NCBI GenBank assembly: GCA_964476155.1
Contig: CAYYYS010000011.1
Span: forward strand, 1-64,000
DNA: 64,000 bases
Reading direction: 5' to 3'
Origin: JAHIYU01 sp964476155
GTDB taxonomy: Bacteria; Krumholzibacteriota; Krumholzibacteriia; LZORAL124-64-63
Below are positions 25,248 to 34,928 of this stretch, one piece after another (within the stretch, counting starts at the first letter, position 1; each line of letters begins with the position of its first letter). A program made the position numbers and the translations under genes. The notes beneath the pieces were generated by a model. The model made no database searches. It was not told the origin of the DNA and was given only the letters and a program-made list of their open reading frames with translations.

Positions 25248-26221
25248 GCCAACGCCGCCGCGTATCGCCGCACGATCTCACCGGCCGGCAACACCTCGTC
25301 CACGCCGTCGACACTCTTGCTCGCCTGGAAGAATTCCAGGTAGGCCGAACCGCCCTGGGCCGCCCCCGGCAGGCGTGTCAGCGACTTCTTGAGGTACCAC
25401 GCCCGCATCCAGTGCTTGGTGCGCGGATGTCGCAGCAGCCTCTTCGCCAGCCCGCTCGCCTTCAGCCCCAGCTTGCGCACGGCGGGGCTGTCGATCACGG
25501 ACACGGGCACACCGGATATCTTCTCGGTCAGCACGATGTCCTCGGCGCGGGCCTCGACGATGGCTTGGCGATAATCCTCGTGGACGTCGCACTCCTCGGT
25601 GGCGATAAAGCGGGTGCCGCATTGGACGCCCGCGTAGCCCAGGTCGATGGCCTCGCGGAAGGCCTCCGGCGAACCGACCCCGCCGGCGCAGATCAGCGGC
25701 AGGCCCAGGTCGCTCATCTCTGCGATCAGGCGTTCCGCTGAGCGCCGCCCCGCGTGTCCGCCGGCGCTCGCGTTGACGCAGATCAGTCCGTCCACGTTCG
25801 CCTCGAGGGCCTTGCGCGCGAAGCCGAGCCCGGTCGTGTTGTGATAGACCACGCCGCCGGCCGCGTGGATGCGGCCGGTCACCAGACGCGGATGTCCCAG
25901 CGCGGTCAGGAAGAAACGAACCCCTTCCTCCAACGCGATCTCGATCCACTCGTCCATGCGGTCCTGGTAGCGGCGAAAGCTCTGCTCGATCAGCAGGTTC
26001 ATGCCGATGGGCTTGTCGGTCAGCTCGCGGATGCGGCGCAGTCCCGCGCGCAATTCGTAACCGCAGATCGAGGTCAGGGTCATGGGTTGCACCATGCCCA
26101 GGCCGCCGGCCTCGCTCACGGCCGCGACCAGTTCGGGATTGCTGCACGGGAACATGGGGCCGCAGATCAGCGGCACGTCGATCCCGACGTGTTCGGTGAA
26201 GGCTGTCGTGTATGTACTCAT
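25244..26221 (-). CDS. nitronate monooxygenase / FabK-like FMN enzyme
   Basis: 325 residues from ATG 26221. A TIM-barrel flavoprotein of the NMO family: PLICGPMFPCSNPELVAAV at the start, GGLGMVQPMT, then NASAGGHAGRR (His of the FMN site) and ICAGGVGSPEAFREAIDLGY with VQCGTRFIATEE at the phosphate-binding end. NMOs oxidise propionate-3-nitronate and similar toxic nitronates; FabK relatives reduce enoyl-ACP. The GGHAGRR pattern is shared by both, so the reaction is open. No fatty-acid genes are adjacent, favouring the detoxifying role. Confidence 0.82.
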   Translation of the reverse strand: MSTYTTAFTEHVGIDVPLICGPMFPCSNPELVAAVSEAGGLGMVQPMTLTSICGYELRAGLRRIRELTDKPIGMNLLIEQSFRRYQDRMDEWIEIALEEGVRFFLTALGHPRLVTGRIHAAGGVVYHNTTGLGFARKALEANVDGLICVNASAGGHAGRRSAERLIAEMSDLGLPLICAGGVGSPEAFREAIDLGYAGVQCGTRFIATEECDVHEDYRQAIVEARAEDIVLTEKISGVPVSVIDSPAVRKLGLKASGLAKRLLRHPRTKHWMRAWYLKKSLTRLPGAAQGGSAYLEFFQASKSVDGVDEVLPAGEIVRRYAAALA

Positions 26222-26319
26222 GGTTGGATGATAAGGCAAAGGCGCCACCGATACCAGTGTCTCTGGTCAGGCCCAGGAGAGCATGTTAGATTGACGCGGG
26301 ATTCCAGAGGAGAGAACCG

Positions 26320-27069
26320 ATGCAAAACATCATGACCGGCGTATTGATCGGCCTCGGCGTGGCCGTCCTGATGACGCTGACCTGGCGCTTGGCGCGTCGC
26401 GGCCGCGGCAAGTCGCGCAAGCCCGCCGCGCCTACCATCGAAAGCTTCGTGACCAGCATGCGGGCCGTCGGCGAGCTGAGCGTCTTTCGTATCATGACCA
26501 AGGAAGTGATCACCGCCAGCGAGCACTGGTTCGGGGAGTTCGGCAAGAAGTACCTGAACTGGTTGCTGTCGGAGCAGCGGATCACCCTGGTCATGGAGTT
26601 CGACGTGGACTTTCGCTACGACCTGAACGATCCGGCCTGCAAGGTCGACCGCACCGGCCCCGACAGCTGCCGGATCACCCTGCCGCCCTGTCGGCACGAG
26701 GTCTTCCTGCGCGACATGCGCATCCACAGCGAGGACAAGCCCGAGCTGCTGCCCTGGCTGATGCCCGACCTGGTGGGACGGTTCTTCACCGGCGGCTTCA
26801 GCGTCGACGCCAAGAACCAGCTCATTTCCGAAACGCGCCAGGAGTCACGACGCTTCGCCGCCGAACTGGTGCGCAAGGTGGAGACGGAGGCCCAGAACTC
26901 GGCGATCCGCACCCTGTCCACGCTCACCCAGGGACTGGGACAGCTCCAGGTGGAGTTTGTGTTCACGCCGTCGTCGGAGTTCAAGGCGACCGTCGACAGC
27001 AGCCGGCTCGAGGAGCGGCTGCAGATCGCCGTCGACGCCACCGATCCCGCGGCGGGGCGCTGGGATTGA
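26320..27069 (+). CDS. membrane-anchored DUF4230-like protein
   Basis: 249 residues with a single N-terminal membrane segment (residues 4-22) followed by a basic stretch, so the bulk is probably outside the cytoplasm. The body fits DUF4230: VGELSVFRIMTKEVITASEH, ITLVMEFDVDFRYDLND and a beta-rich part ITLPPCRHEVFLRDMRIHSE. No catalytic residues are known for this family. A good GAGGAGAG site precedes the ATG. It is the first plus-strand gene before the signalling block but is separated from it by 60 bases; membership is possible. Confidence 0.7.
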   Translation: MQNIMTGVLIGLGVAVLMTLTWRLARRGRGKSRKPAAPTIESFVTSMRAVGELSVFRIMTKEVITASEHWFGEFGKKYLNWLLSEQRITLVMEFDVDFRYDLNDPACKVDRTGPDSCRITLPPCRHEVFLRDMRIHSEDKPELLPWLMPDLVGRFFTGGFSVDAKNQLISETRQESRRFAAELVRKVETEAQNSAIRTLSTLTQGLGQLQVEFVFTPSSEFKATVDSSRLEERLQIAVDATDPAAGRWD

Positions 27070-27129
27070 GGCCGATCACCCCCCGATAACGTATCTTGAG
27101 GGCGGCCCGCAGCCCGAGAGGCATAGACG

Positions 27130-27948
27130 ATGGATCATCGAGAACTGCCCGATATCGAACACGTCGCCAAGCACGACATGATGGCCGCCCTGGGCATGCT
27201 GGCCGCCGGCCTGGCCCATGAGATCAGCACGCCCCTGGGCGCGGTTCGCTGCTCCGGTTCGACCCTGAAGTCGGCCCACGAGAAGTTGCGCGCGCTGGTG
27301 GACGAGAAGGCGCCCGAACTGGCGGGCGACGAGGAGTACGTTCGGCTGAGCGGCCTGCTGGCCGAAGGCGACCGCATCCTGTCGACGTCGGCCGAGCGCA
27401 TCCTGATGCTCATCGGGCAGCTGCGGAAGTTCATGCAGCGCGAAAGCGCCGATCCCGAACCCTACGACCTCGCCGCGCTCGTCGACGGCGTCCTGTTGGT
27501 GCTCGATCACGAATTCAAGCATCGCGTTGTCGTCACCTGCGATTGTGACGGGATGCCCGAACTGCGGGGCTTCCCCGCGCCCGTCAGCCAGATCCTGCTC
27601 AACCTGCTGCTCAACGCCGCCCAGGCCATTCCGGAACAGGGCACGATCGACGTGACGGCGCGCGTCGATGGCGACAGGGCCGTGATCCAGGTTCGTGACG
27701 ACGGCCCCGGCGTACCGGCCGATATCCGCGACGAGATCTTCAGCTTCGGCTTTACGACCAAGAGCGAGACCGGCGGCACGGGCTTCGGCCTGGCTCTCTC
27801 GCGCCACATGGCCGGCAAGCTCGACGGGACGCTCGAATTGGAGACGCCCCCCGAAGGCGGCACACTCTTCACGTTGCGCTTTCCCCTGGTCCTCACGGAG
27901 AAAAAGGGCAGCGGCTGCACGAACGACTGCTGCGATAACGAAGCATGA
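27130..27948 (+). CDS. soluble sensor histidine kinase
   Basis: 272 residues with no membrane segment and no sensor domain. HisKA/HATPase_c motifs are complete: H box AAGLAHEISTPLGAV near residue 30 (His in AHE), N box LLNLLLNAAQAI near 157, G1 DDGPGVP near 195, and G2 GGTGFGLALS near 216. The very short N-terminus means it must sense through a partner, perhaps the membrane protein encoded next (its ATG overlaps this stop codon, ATGA) or the CNB protein. A Cys-rich tail (GCTNDCCDNEA) is odd and could bind metal or be redox active. Phosphate would go to the receiver protein at 31141. Confidence 0.9.
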   Translation: MDHRELPDIEHVAKHDMMAALGMLAAGLAHEISTPLGAVRCSGSTLKSAHEKLRALVDEKAPELAGDEEYVRLSGLLAEGDRILSTSAERILMLIGQLRKFMQRESADPEPYDLAALVDGVLLVLDHEFKHRVVVTCDCDGMPELRGFPAPVSQILLNLLLNAAQAIPEQGTIDVTARVDGDRAVIQVRDDGPGVPADIRDEIFSFGFTTKSETGGTGFGLALSRHMAGKLDGTLELETPPEGGTLFTLRFPLVLTEKKGSGCTNDCCDNEA

Positions 27949-30695
27949 AACGCCGTCTGGCAGCCTGGCTCGGTCTGCGCCCAGGCGAGGCGGCCGTCGT
28001 CGTCCTGATGGCCGGCAGCTATTTCCTCCTGCTGGTATCCCACTACTTCCTCAAGCCGGCCCGCGATGCGCTCTTCCTCACCGAAGCCAGCCCAGCGCAA
28101 CTACCCCTGGTGTTCATGGCGTCGGCGCTGTTGGCCGCACCCGCCACCATCCTCTACGCCCGCGCCGGTCGCCGCCTGTCGCTGGACAAGTTGGCCGCGG
28201 CGACCGTGATCGTCCTGGCCGTCTCGCTGGGAGTGATGCGCGGGTTGCTGGATCTGGATCAGGTATGGGTCTTCTACCTGTTCTATGCCTGGGTCGGTAT
28301 TTTCGGGGTGTTGGCGACGGCGCAATTCTGGCTCGTGGCCAACACGCTTTTCGATGCCGTGCAGGCCCGCCGCATTTTTCCCGCGCTGGGTGTGGCCGGC
28401 ATCCTCGGTGCGGTGACCGGAGGGGTGGCGACCGGACAGGCTGTGGAACAACTGGGGATCGCCACCAAGGACCTGCCCCTGATCGCCCTGGGGTTGCTGC
28501 TGACCAGCGGTGTCCTGCTGATCCTGGCCTGGCCGCGTCGGTCCGTTCATGAGACTGCCCGCGATCTGCGCGCACGTACGCGTCACCAGGGATCGCAGGC
28601 TCCCGGCGAGGGATTGCGACTGGTGCTGCGCTCGCGTCACCTGACCCTGATGGTGGGTCTGATCGCCGTATCGGTGATGGTTACTGCGTTTGTCGACTAC
28701 CAGTTCAAGACGGTCACCTTCGCCTCACTGAACGACACATCAGACCTGACGTCTTTTTTGGGCCGCTTCTACGCCCTGGTTAGTCTGTTGTCGTTGTTCA
28801 TACAGCTCCTGCTGACCAACCGTCTGTTGCGTTGGCTGGGGGCGGTGGGCGCCATGCTCGTCCTGCCGATCCTGCTGGCCCTGGGCTCGGCCGCCATGCT
28901 GGCCGGACCCGCCCTGGCCGTGGGGCTGTTGCTGCGCGGCAGCGACCTGGCCCTGAAGCACTCCCTGGACAAGACCGGTCGCGAGCTGCTCTACCTGCCG
29001 GTGCCCCAGGCGCTCAAGCAACGTACCAAGGTGGCCATCGACCTGATCGTGGACCGGTGGGGCCGCGGCTTCGCGGGACTGTTGTTGCTGGGGCTGACCG
29101 CGGGCATCGGCTTGTCCGTGCGTGGACTCGGCGTGGTCGTGGCGGTGCTGGCTGTGACGTGGATCGTGCTGCTGGTGGCCATGCGCGGTACGTATCGCGA
29201 CGCCTTCCGCGACGCCATCGCGCGTCGCAGCCTCGACGCCGCCGACCTGCGGGCCGGCATTGGCGACGCGGCCACCGCCGACTCGGTCATGACCTCGCTC
29301 ACCGGCGGTAACGAACGTCAGATCCTCTATGCCCTGGGCCTCGCGCCGGCCCTGAAGGACATCGATGCGGCGGCGGCGATCACCGCGTTGTTGGGCCACC
29401 AGAACGCGGCCGTAAGGCGCGGTGCATTGGTAGCCCTGTCCGATATCTCGCCCGCCGTCGTGACCATGGCTCGTGAGTTACTCGGGGACCCGGACCTGGA
29501 CGTGCGCCGTGAAGCCGTCGGCGTGATGGCTGCCGCGGCCGGCCCTGATCGTCCAGCCATCCTGCGCACGTTGTTGGACGGGCCAGCACCAGGCCGTAAC
29601 GCGGCTCTGGCCTGGATCGCCGAAGGTAGCGACACCGCCGACCTTATCCTGCTGGACGAGTCCCTCGGCCGCGCCATCCTGGCCGAAAATGGCAGCGACG
29701 GCATCGAGGGTCGGCGAGCCCTGGCCGCGGTTCTGCGCCACGCCGAGCGTCCCTTCTGTCGAGAACTGCTGGGCGAATTGCTCGACGACCCCGAGCGGTC
29801 GGTGGTCCGCGAGGCCGTGCGCAGCCTGGGTGCGATCCGGGACATGCGGCGCCTGCCCTGGCTGGTGGATCGTCTGGCGACGCGTGGATTGCGCGACGTG
29901 GTCCGCAACGCCCTGCGCGGTTACGGCCCCGACGCCCTGCTCGCCCTGAGCGACGTGATCGGCGACACGCAACGGCCCCCGCTGGTTCGTCGCCTGGCCG
30001 CCCGCGTCCTCGGCGGCATTCCGCGTGCCGAGACGGCGGCCGTCCTGCTGGAGCACGCACCTGACGCCGGATCGCTGCTGCGCGACGAGATCCTCGGCCA
30101 GCTCTTGCGTCTGCGCCTGGCCGATCGACACCTGAAGATGGATCGCGAGGCGGTCGACGCCTTGTTGCGGACCGAAGCCAAGTGCTACTATGCCCTCTTC
30201 CAGACCCGCCGTCTGGTGGCGCGCGATCCGGAGGGGGACGCGGCGCGTCTGCTGCTGCGCGCGCTGGACGAACGGCTGCGCCAGCAGATCGACAACGTTT
30301 TCGCCCTGCTGTCGCTTGTGCATTCGCCGCAGGAAGTGCAGGACGCTTGTCGCGGTGTCCAGACCGGCCGCCGCACGCTGCGCGCCAACGCCGTAACGTA
30401 CATGGCGCAGATCCTGTCGCCACGGCAGCGGGCCGGGCTGTTGCCCATGATCGAAGAGGAATCGGATCTGGTGGTGTGGAACGCGGGGCGCGACCATTTC
30501 GATATCGCCCTGCGCAACCTGGACGACGCCCTGGAGTACTTGATCGGCAGCCGTGACCCCTGGCTGCGTTGTTGTACCGTATACTATGGTGCCGGCGTGG
30601 ACTCGGCGCGGGCAAGGGATCTTGTGACCGGCGCCGCGAACGACCCGTCGCCCGTGGTTCGTGAAACCGTGGAACTGGTGGAGGCCGCGACATAA
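27945..30695 (+). CDS. MFS/ADP-ATP-translocase-like membrane protein with C-terminal HEAT repeats
   Basis: 916 residues. Residues 1-430 carry about 11-12 membrane helices; SHYFLKPARDALFLTEA, ALLAAPATILYARAGRR and the later SLDKTGRELLYLPVP segment are the pattern of the Npt1/NTT-like family seen in many free-living bacteria. Residues about 440-900 are a soluble array of HEAT-like repeats (NAAVRRGALVALSDISP, DLDVRREAVGVMAA, RSVVREAVRSLGAI). The transporter's substrate is unknown, and the HEAT part suggests a scaffold or signalling use. It overlaps the kinase before it and touches the CNB gene after it, so is in one operon. Confidence 0.88.
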   Translation: MKRRLAAWLGLRPGEAAVVVLMAGSYFLLLVSHYFLKPARDALFLTEASPAQLPLVFMASALLAAPATILYARAGRRLSLDKLAAATVIVLAVSLGVMRGLLDLDQVWVFYLFYAWVGIFGVLATAQFWLVANTLFDAVQARRIFPALGVAGILGAVTGGVATGQAVEQLGIATKDLPLIALGLLLTSGVLLILAWPRRSVHETARDLRARTRHQGSQAPGEGLRLVLRSRHLTLMVGLIAVSVMVTAFVDYQFKTVTFASLNDTSDLTSFLGRFYALVSLLSLFIQLLLTNRLLRWLGAVGAMLVLPILLALGSAAMLAGPALAVGLLLRGSDLALKHSLDKTGRELLYLPVPQALKQRTKVAIDLIVDRWGRGFAGLLLLGLTAGIGLSVRGLGVVVAVLAVTWIVLLVAMRGTYRDAFRDAIARRSLDAADLRAGIGDAATADSVMTSLTGGNERQILYALGLAPALKDIDAAAAITALLGHQNAAVRRGALVALSDISPAVVTMARELLGDPDLDVRREAVGVMAAAAGPDRPAILRTLLDGPAPGRNAALAWIAEGSDTADLILLDESLGRAILAENGSDGIEGRRALAAVLRHAERPFCRELLGELLDDPERSVVREAVRSLGAIRDMRRLPWLVDRLATRGLRDVVRNALRGYGPDALLALSDVIGDTQRPPLVRRLAARVLGGIPRAETAAVLLEHAPDAGSLLRDEILGQLLRLRLADRHLKMDREAVDALLRTEAKCYYALFQTRRLVARDPEGDAARLLLRALDERLRQQIDNVFALLSLVHSPQEVQDACRGVQTGRRTLRANAVTYMAQILSPRQRAGLLPMIEEESDLVVWNAGRDHFDIALRNLDDALEYLIGSRDPWLRCCTVYYGAGVDSARARDLVTGAANDPSPVVRETVELVEAAT

Positions 30696-31141
30696 TGCGC
30701 ACCGTGATCGAGAAAGTGATCCTGTTGCAGGACGTGGACGTCTTCGCCGACGTGCCCACCGAGAACCTGGCCGTGTTGGCGGCCATCGCCGACGAGGTGT
30801 CCCTGCTCGACGGCGACGTGCTCTACCGTGAGGCGGATCCAGCCGACGCCCTCTACCTGGTGCTCGACGGCCGCGTGCGCCTGCGCCAGGGCGATCGCTC
30901 CATCAGCGAGGCGGGCCCCGGCGAGGCCTTCGGCACCTGGGCGCTCTTTGACGAGGAGCCGCGCCTGGTCACCGCGGAAACCCTCGCCGACACGACCCTG
31001 CTGCGCATCGACCGTGACGATTTCGTGGACCTGATGGCCGACCACGTGCAGATCGCCCAGGGCGTGATCAAGGCCGTCGCGCGCCGTCTGCGCGGGCTCG
31101 CCGCCGCCGGTGCCGACCGAACCCCCGAGAAGGAAGTCTGA
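30695..31141 (+). CDS. cyclic-nucleotide-binding domain protein
   Basis: 148 residues, a single CNB domain: VIEKVILLQDVDVFADVPTE, DALYLVLDGRVRLRQG, EAGPGEAFGTWALFDEEP and ETLADTTLLRIDRDDF. The phosphate cassette is GEAFGTWALFDEEPR, lacking the usual Arg-Thr/Ser pair of cAMP binders, so the ligand may not be cAMP or the domain may be ligand-free. No DNA-binding domain. Start and stop codons overlap neighbours by one base on each side. It resembles the CNB protein that follows Npt1/HEAT proteins in other bacteria, hinting at a conserved pair. Confidence 0.85.
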   Translation: MRTVIEKVILLQDVDVFADVPTENLAVLAAIADEVSLLDGDVLYREADPADALYLVLDGRVRLRQGDRSISEAGPGEAFGTWALFDEEPRLVTAETLADTTLLRIDRDDFVDLMADHVQIAQGVIKAVARRLRGLAAAGADRTPEKEV

Positions 31142-31623
31142 TGTCCGAGAACGCACACAAGCCGGTAGTGGTGATCGTGGACGACGAGGAGATGGTCCTG
31201 TCCAGCCTCTCGGCGTTTCTGAGACTCGAGACCGACTACCGGGTCGAGACATTTCTCGCTCCCCGCGATGCCCTGGTGTTCGGCCGCGACAACGACGTGG
31301 ACATCGTCGTGTCCGACTACCTGATGCCCGAGATGTCCGGCATCGCGTTCCTCAAGTCGTTCCGCGAAATCCACGCCCACGCGCCACGCATCCTGCTGAC
31401 CGGCTATGCCGACAAGGAAAACGCCATCAAGGCCATCAACGAGGTGGGTCTCTTCCAGTACATCGAAAAGCCGTGGGACAACAGCCACCTGCTGCTGGTG
31501 CTGCGCAACGGCATCGAGCGCATGAGCCTGTTGCGCGCCCTGGAGGAGAAGATTACCGAGATCGACGCCGCCTACGGAAAATTGCAGGGACTGCAGACCG
31601 ACATCCTCAAGACCTTTATCTAG
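31141..31623 (+). CDS. single-domain response regulator (HD-GYP-type receiver without output)
   Basis: 160 residues. The receiver domain is complete: VVIVDDEE (Asp14/15), phosphoacceptor Asp59 in DIVVSDYLMPEMSG, RILLTGYADKENAIKAINEV and lysine in IEKPWDN. The receiver resembles those fused to HD-GYP or RpfG proteins but ends with only a coiled stretch (RALEEKITEIDAAYGKLQGL). It likely takes phosphate from one or both histidine kinases of this block. Confidence 0.9.
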   Translation: MSENAHKPVVVIVDDEEMVLSSLSAFLRLETDYRVETFLAPRDALVFGRDNDVDIVVSDYLMPEMSGIAFLKSFREIHAHAPRILLTGYADKENAIKAINEVGLFQYIEKPWDNSHLLLVLRNGIERMSLLRALEEKITEIDAAYGKLQGLQTDILKTFI

Positions 31624-31631
31624 GAGTGGAG

Positions 31632-32878
31632 ATGGGCAAAATCGTAAAACTCGTCGTGATCCTCAGCCTGCTCCTGCTGGCCGCTCCGGCTTCGGCCCAG
31701 ATCGAGGATCTCTACATCCGCGGTTTCGTCAGCCAGGGCTGGCTCAACTCGCGCGACGTGAACTACCTGGTCGACGATTCGCGCGACGGCAGCGCCGAAT
31801 TCCACGAGGCCGCGGTCAGCATTCAGGCCCGGCCGGAGGAAAAACTGCGCGTGGGTCTTCAGTTCCTGGCCCGCGACTTCGGCGAGGTCGGCAACAACAA
31901 TGTGTGGTGATCGACTGGGCCTACGCCGACTACCACTACTGCGACTACACCGGCTTCCGCTTCGGCAAGTTCAAGACCCTGCAGGGTCTCCATGGACAAG
32001 GTCGCGACGTGGACATGCTGCGTCCCACGGTCCTGTTGCCCCAGGCCGTCTACAACGAGGAGCATCGCGACTTCATCGTGGGCATGGAGGGCGCCGGGAT
32101 CTACGGCAACATCCCCCTGGACGACGGCGGTCACCTGGATTACGAGATCTACGCCGGCACCCTCAACGTCCCCGACGCGGACAATGGTTTTTGGGACGAC
32201 ATCTGGGTGCAGCAGGGCAAGATGAGCGAGTTGAACCCGCCATCGGGCACCACCTACGAGTTCCTGGGCGTCGACGACTCCGATGTCAAGTTCGACTGGG
32301 TCTGGGGCGGCGGCCTGCAGTGGCAGAGCCCCGTCGACGGCATCCGCCTGGGCGCCACGTTCTTCAAGGCCAAGTTCGACATGTCCTCGCTGTTGCAGTT
32401 CGCCGTGACCGAGGACGGCGAGACCCGTTTCATCGGCAGTCCGGTATCTTTCGATGGCGACCTGGGCCGCATATTGACCCTGTCGGGCGAGTACACGCGC
32501 GGCCCGCTGACCTTCACGCTGGAATACTCCCAGGAGCGCCTGAATGCCGTCACCTCGGAAGGCTGGTACGGACAGCTCTCGTGGCAGGCCGCACGCAAGC
32601 TGGCGATCACCACCTACTACTCGGAATTTTTTAATGATCGCAAGGACCAGGACGGTCGCTTCATGGTCGACATCGGTCTGCGCGATTTCTTCGCCTGGCA
32701 AAAGGACCACTGCCTCGCGCTGCGCTACGACGTGACCGATCACTGGCTCTGCAAACTCGAACACCATTTGGTCGACGGCATGGGCCTGACCAACCTGTCC
32801 CGCAACGATCTGGACGATCCGATCGCCATGCGCCGCTGGTGGCAGTACACGGCGGCCAAGGCCACATTCTATTTCTAG
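31632..32878 (+). pseudogene. outer-membrane porin gene split by a frameshift
   Basis: ATG 31632 (GGAGTGGAG upstream) opens a signal peptide and a beta-barrel start, IRGFVSQGWLNSRDVNYL, then stops at TGA 31908 after GNNNVW. The next frame, from 31904, carries VIDWAYADYHYCDYTGFRFG and continues as a barrel (alternating strands, RFMVDIGLRDFF, final Phe at YFYF-like ATFYF) to 32878. Removing one TG from GTGTGG at 31902-31907 joins them as GNNNVVIDWAYADYH, so a dinucleotide insertion is the cause. Joined length is about 416 residues, normal for a porin. Real mutation, sequencing error or slippage cannot be told apart. Its place between a receiver and a PstS-like protein suggests a sensed nutrient channel. 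Confidence 0.8.
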
Positions 32879-32890
32879 GGGGGAGGGGAC

Positions 32891-33325
32891 ATGCTCAAGC
32901 GAATCGTGCCGGGCGTCCTGCTCCTGGTGATCTGTCTGGCAGCCGCGTCGGCGATTGCGGACGACCATGCGCGCGTGAAGATGATCGCCCATCCCGACGT
33001 GCCGGACGTCACCTGCAGCGAGAAGAACGCCCAACGCATCTTCCTGGGCAAGAAGACGCGATGGGAAGGCGGCGTGCGCATCGTGCCGGTCATGCTCAGT
33101 GAGGGCGATGTCCATGAAGAGTTCGTAGAGGACCTGCTGGACCGATCCGTCGCCAAGTTCGAGATCTACTGGAAACAGGCCGTCTTCACCGGCAAGGGCA
33201 TACCGCCGCGCACCTTCGACAGCGAGAGCGCGTTGATGACGTACGTGGCCGAGACGCCGGGCGCCGTGGGCTATGTGTCGCGAGACGTGTCTCTGCACGG
33301 CGTGAAGGAGTTGGTCTGCCAGTGA
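32891..33325 (+). CDS. PstS-like periplasmic protein
   Basis: 144 residues with a signal peptide (LLLVICLAAASAIADD, cut near residue 23). The rest resembles the short phosphate-ABC-substrate-binding-like family: KNAQRIFLGKKTRWEGGVRI, VHEEFVEDLLDRSVAKFEIYW, ESALMTYVAETPGAVGYV. These short forms keep only one lobe and are often encoded next to a porin and a HAMP kinase, as here. GGGAGGGGAC precedes the ATG. It may present a ligand to the kinase encoded next, whose GTG start overlaps this stop (GTGA). Confidence 0.82.
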   Translation: MLKRIVPGVLLLVICLAAASAIADDHARVKMIAHPDVPDVTCSEKNAQRIFLGKKTRWEGGVRIVPVMLSEGDVHEEFVEDLLDRSVAKFEIYWKQAVFTGKGIPPRTFDSESALMTYVAETPGAVGYVSRDVSLHGVKELVCQ

Positions 33326-34917
33326 AGTTCGCGCACCGGATCATGACCCTGCCCGTGTTGGCCGCCGCGGCCTTCCTGGTGGTTCTGGTGCTCAGCCGCT
33401 TCGGCGTCGCCGAGGGCGAGCGGTTGATCGACCGTATCGAGACCGAGTTCTACGCCGCGCTGGAGCAGAGCCACCGCCTAGAAATTCTGGCCGGCCAGTT
33501 GCCCTATACCCTGCAGAGCGCCATGACCGCGGGCGACCCCGACATGATCGTCGAGGCCGCCGGCCTACGCGACGAATTCCAGCGTGTGGTTGCCGCCGCG
33601 CGTGAATTGCCACACGCCGACCCGGCCGCTCTCGACACCCTGCGCGCCATGTGCGACGCCTACTTCGAGGTGGCGAGCCTGGCGGCGTCCCAGATGATCA
33701 ACAGTGGCATCGACCTGGACGAATCGGTCTTCACCAATCTTGCGCTCATGCGGACTCGTCACGAGGACCTGGTCGAAGCGGTGCGCGTCACGGCCGCCGA
33801 TCGGCGCGAGGAACTGGGCAGCCATTTGGAGACGACGGCGCGCCGCGCCCAGGACTTCCGCGGCTTCATCACCGCGATCATCGTGGCTTGCCTGGCGGCC
33901 ATGGTCTTTATCTCGATCGGCGTGATCTGGTCGGTGCTTCGTCCGGTGCGCAGCATTCGCGACGCCACCGAGGCCATCGCCCACGGCGACCTGCACCAGA
34001 CCCTGGACTACCGGTCGGCAGACGACCTCGGTCGCCTCGCCGACGCCTTCCGTCGCATGCAGCACAGCCTGATCACCGACATCGACCGGCGGGAGAAGGC
34101 CGAGCAGCAGCTCCTCGTACGCACCGACGAACTCGAAAATACGCTCAACAACCTGCGCGACACCCAGACCCAGCTGATCCAGTCCGAGAAGATGGCCTCG
34201 CTCGGCCAGATGGTCGCCGGCCTGGCCCACGAGCTGAACAATCCGGTCGGCGCCGTGTCGTCCTCGGCCGATGTGGTCTCGCGTGCCCGTGTCCGCGTCG
34301 ACGAGATCGTCGCCGCGGCCGACGACCTCACAGCCCTGCACGCCGACCCGCGTCTGCGCCGTGCCCTGGACGCCCTGCGCGACAGCGCCGAGAACCTTGA
34401 ATACGCCAGCGGCCGCATCGCCGATCAGATCCACGGCCTGAAGAACTTCACTCACCTGGACAAGGCCGAACTGCAGCGCACCGACATCATCCAGGGCATC
34501 GAGAATACCCTGACGGTCATCAAGCACGAACTGGGCGACCGCATCTCGGTGGTGCGCCGCTATGGCGAACTGCCCCTGGTCACCGGCTATCCCGGCGAGC
34601 TGAACCAGGTCTTCCTGAACCTGCTGACCAACGCGGCGAAGGCCATCGAGGGGGAGGGGACGATCACGATCACCACCGAGGCCGGCGAAGGCGAGGTCGT
34701 CGTGGAGGTGGCCGACACGGGCGTGGGGATCGCGCCTGAGCAGCTCGATCGATTGTTCGACGTGGGGTTCACCGAGGGGGACGATCGTGTGAAGATGGGG
34801 TGGGGACTGGCGACGGTGCAGCAGATTTTGCGGCGGCATAAAGGGGACATCAAGGTGAGCAGTACGGTCGGTGAGGGCAGCGCCTTCACGGTGGTGTTGC
34901 CTGTTGGCCCGGTTTGA
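33322..34917 (+). CDS. membrane histidine kinase with HAMP domain
   Basis: 531 residues: membrane segment 8-27, a helical periplasmic part to about 175, second membrane segment 181-203, HAMP (LRPVRSIRDATEAIAHGDL), a coiled coil, then the catalytic core. H box MVAGLAHELNNPVGAVSS, N box NLLTNAAKAI, G1 DTGVGIAPEQ, G2 MGWGLATVQQIL. The H-box lineage (AHELNNP, with SEKMASLGQ before it) is that of kinases close to NtrB/PleC types. With the porin and PstS-like gene it forms a probable envelope-sensing branch; the receiver at 31141 is the only candidate target. Confidence 0.92.
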   Translation: MKFAHRIMTLPVLAAAAFLVVLVLSRFGVAEGERLIDRIETEFYAALEQSHRLEILAGQLPYTLQSAMTAGDPDMIVEAAGLRDEFQRVVAAARELPHADPAALDTLRAMCDAYFEVASLAASQMINSGIDLDESVFTNLALMRTRHEDLVEAVRVTAADRREELGSHLETTARRAQDFRGFITAIIVACLAAMVFISIGVIWSVLRPVRSIRDATEAIAHGDLHQTLDYRSADDLGRLADAFRRMQHSLITDIDRREKAEQQLLVRTDELENTLNNLRDTQTQLIQSEKMASLGQMVAGLAHELNNPVGAVSSSADVVSRARVRVDEIVAAADDLTALHADPRLRRALDALRDSAENLEYASGRIADQIHGLKNFTHLDKAELQRTDIIQGIENTLTVIKHELGDRISVVRRYGELPLVTGYPGELNQVFLNLLTNAAKAIEGEGTITITTEAGEGEVVVEVADTGVGIAPEQLDRLFDVGFTEGDDRVKMGWGLATVQQILRRHKGDIKVSSTVGEGSAFTVVLPVGPV

Positions 34918-34928
34918 AGGAGAGATGG

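Noticed and set aside
31859..33298. 479-residue minus-strand open frame opposite the porin and PstS-like gene
   Set aside because: Antisense shadow; the plus frames have signal peptides and family motifs.
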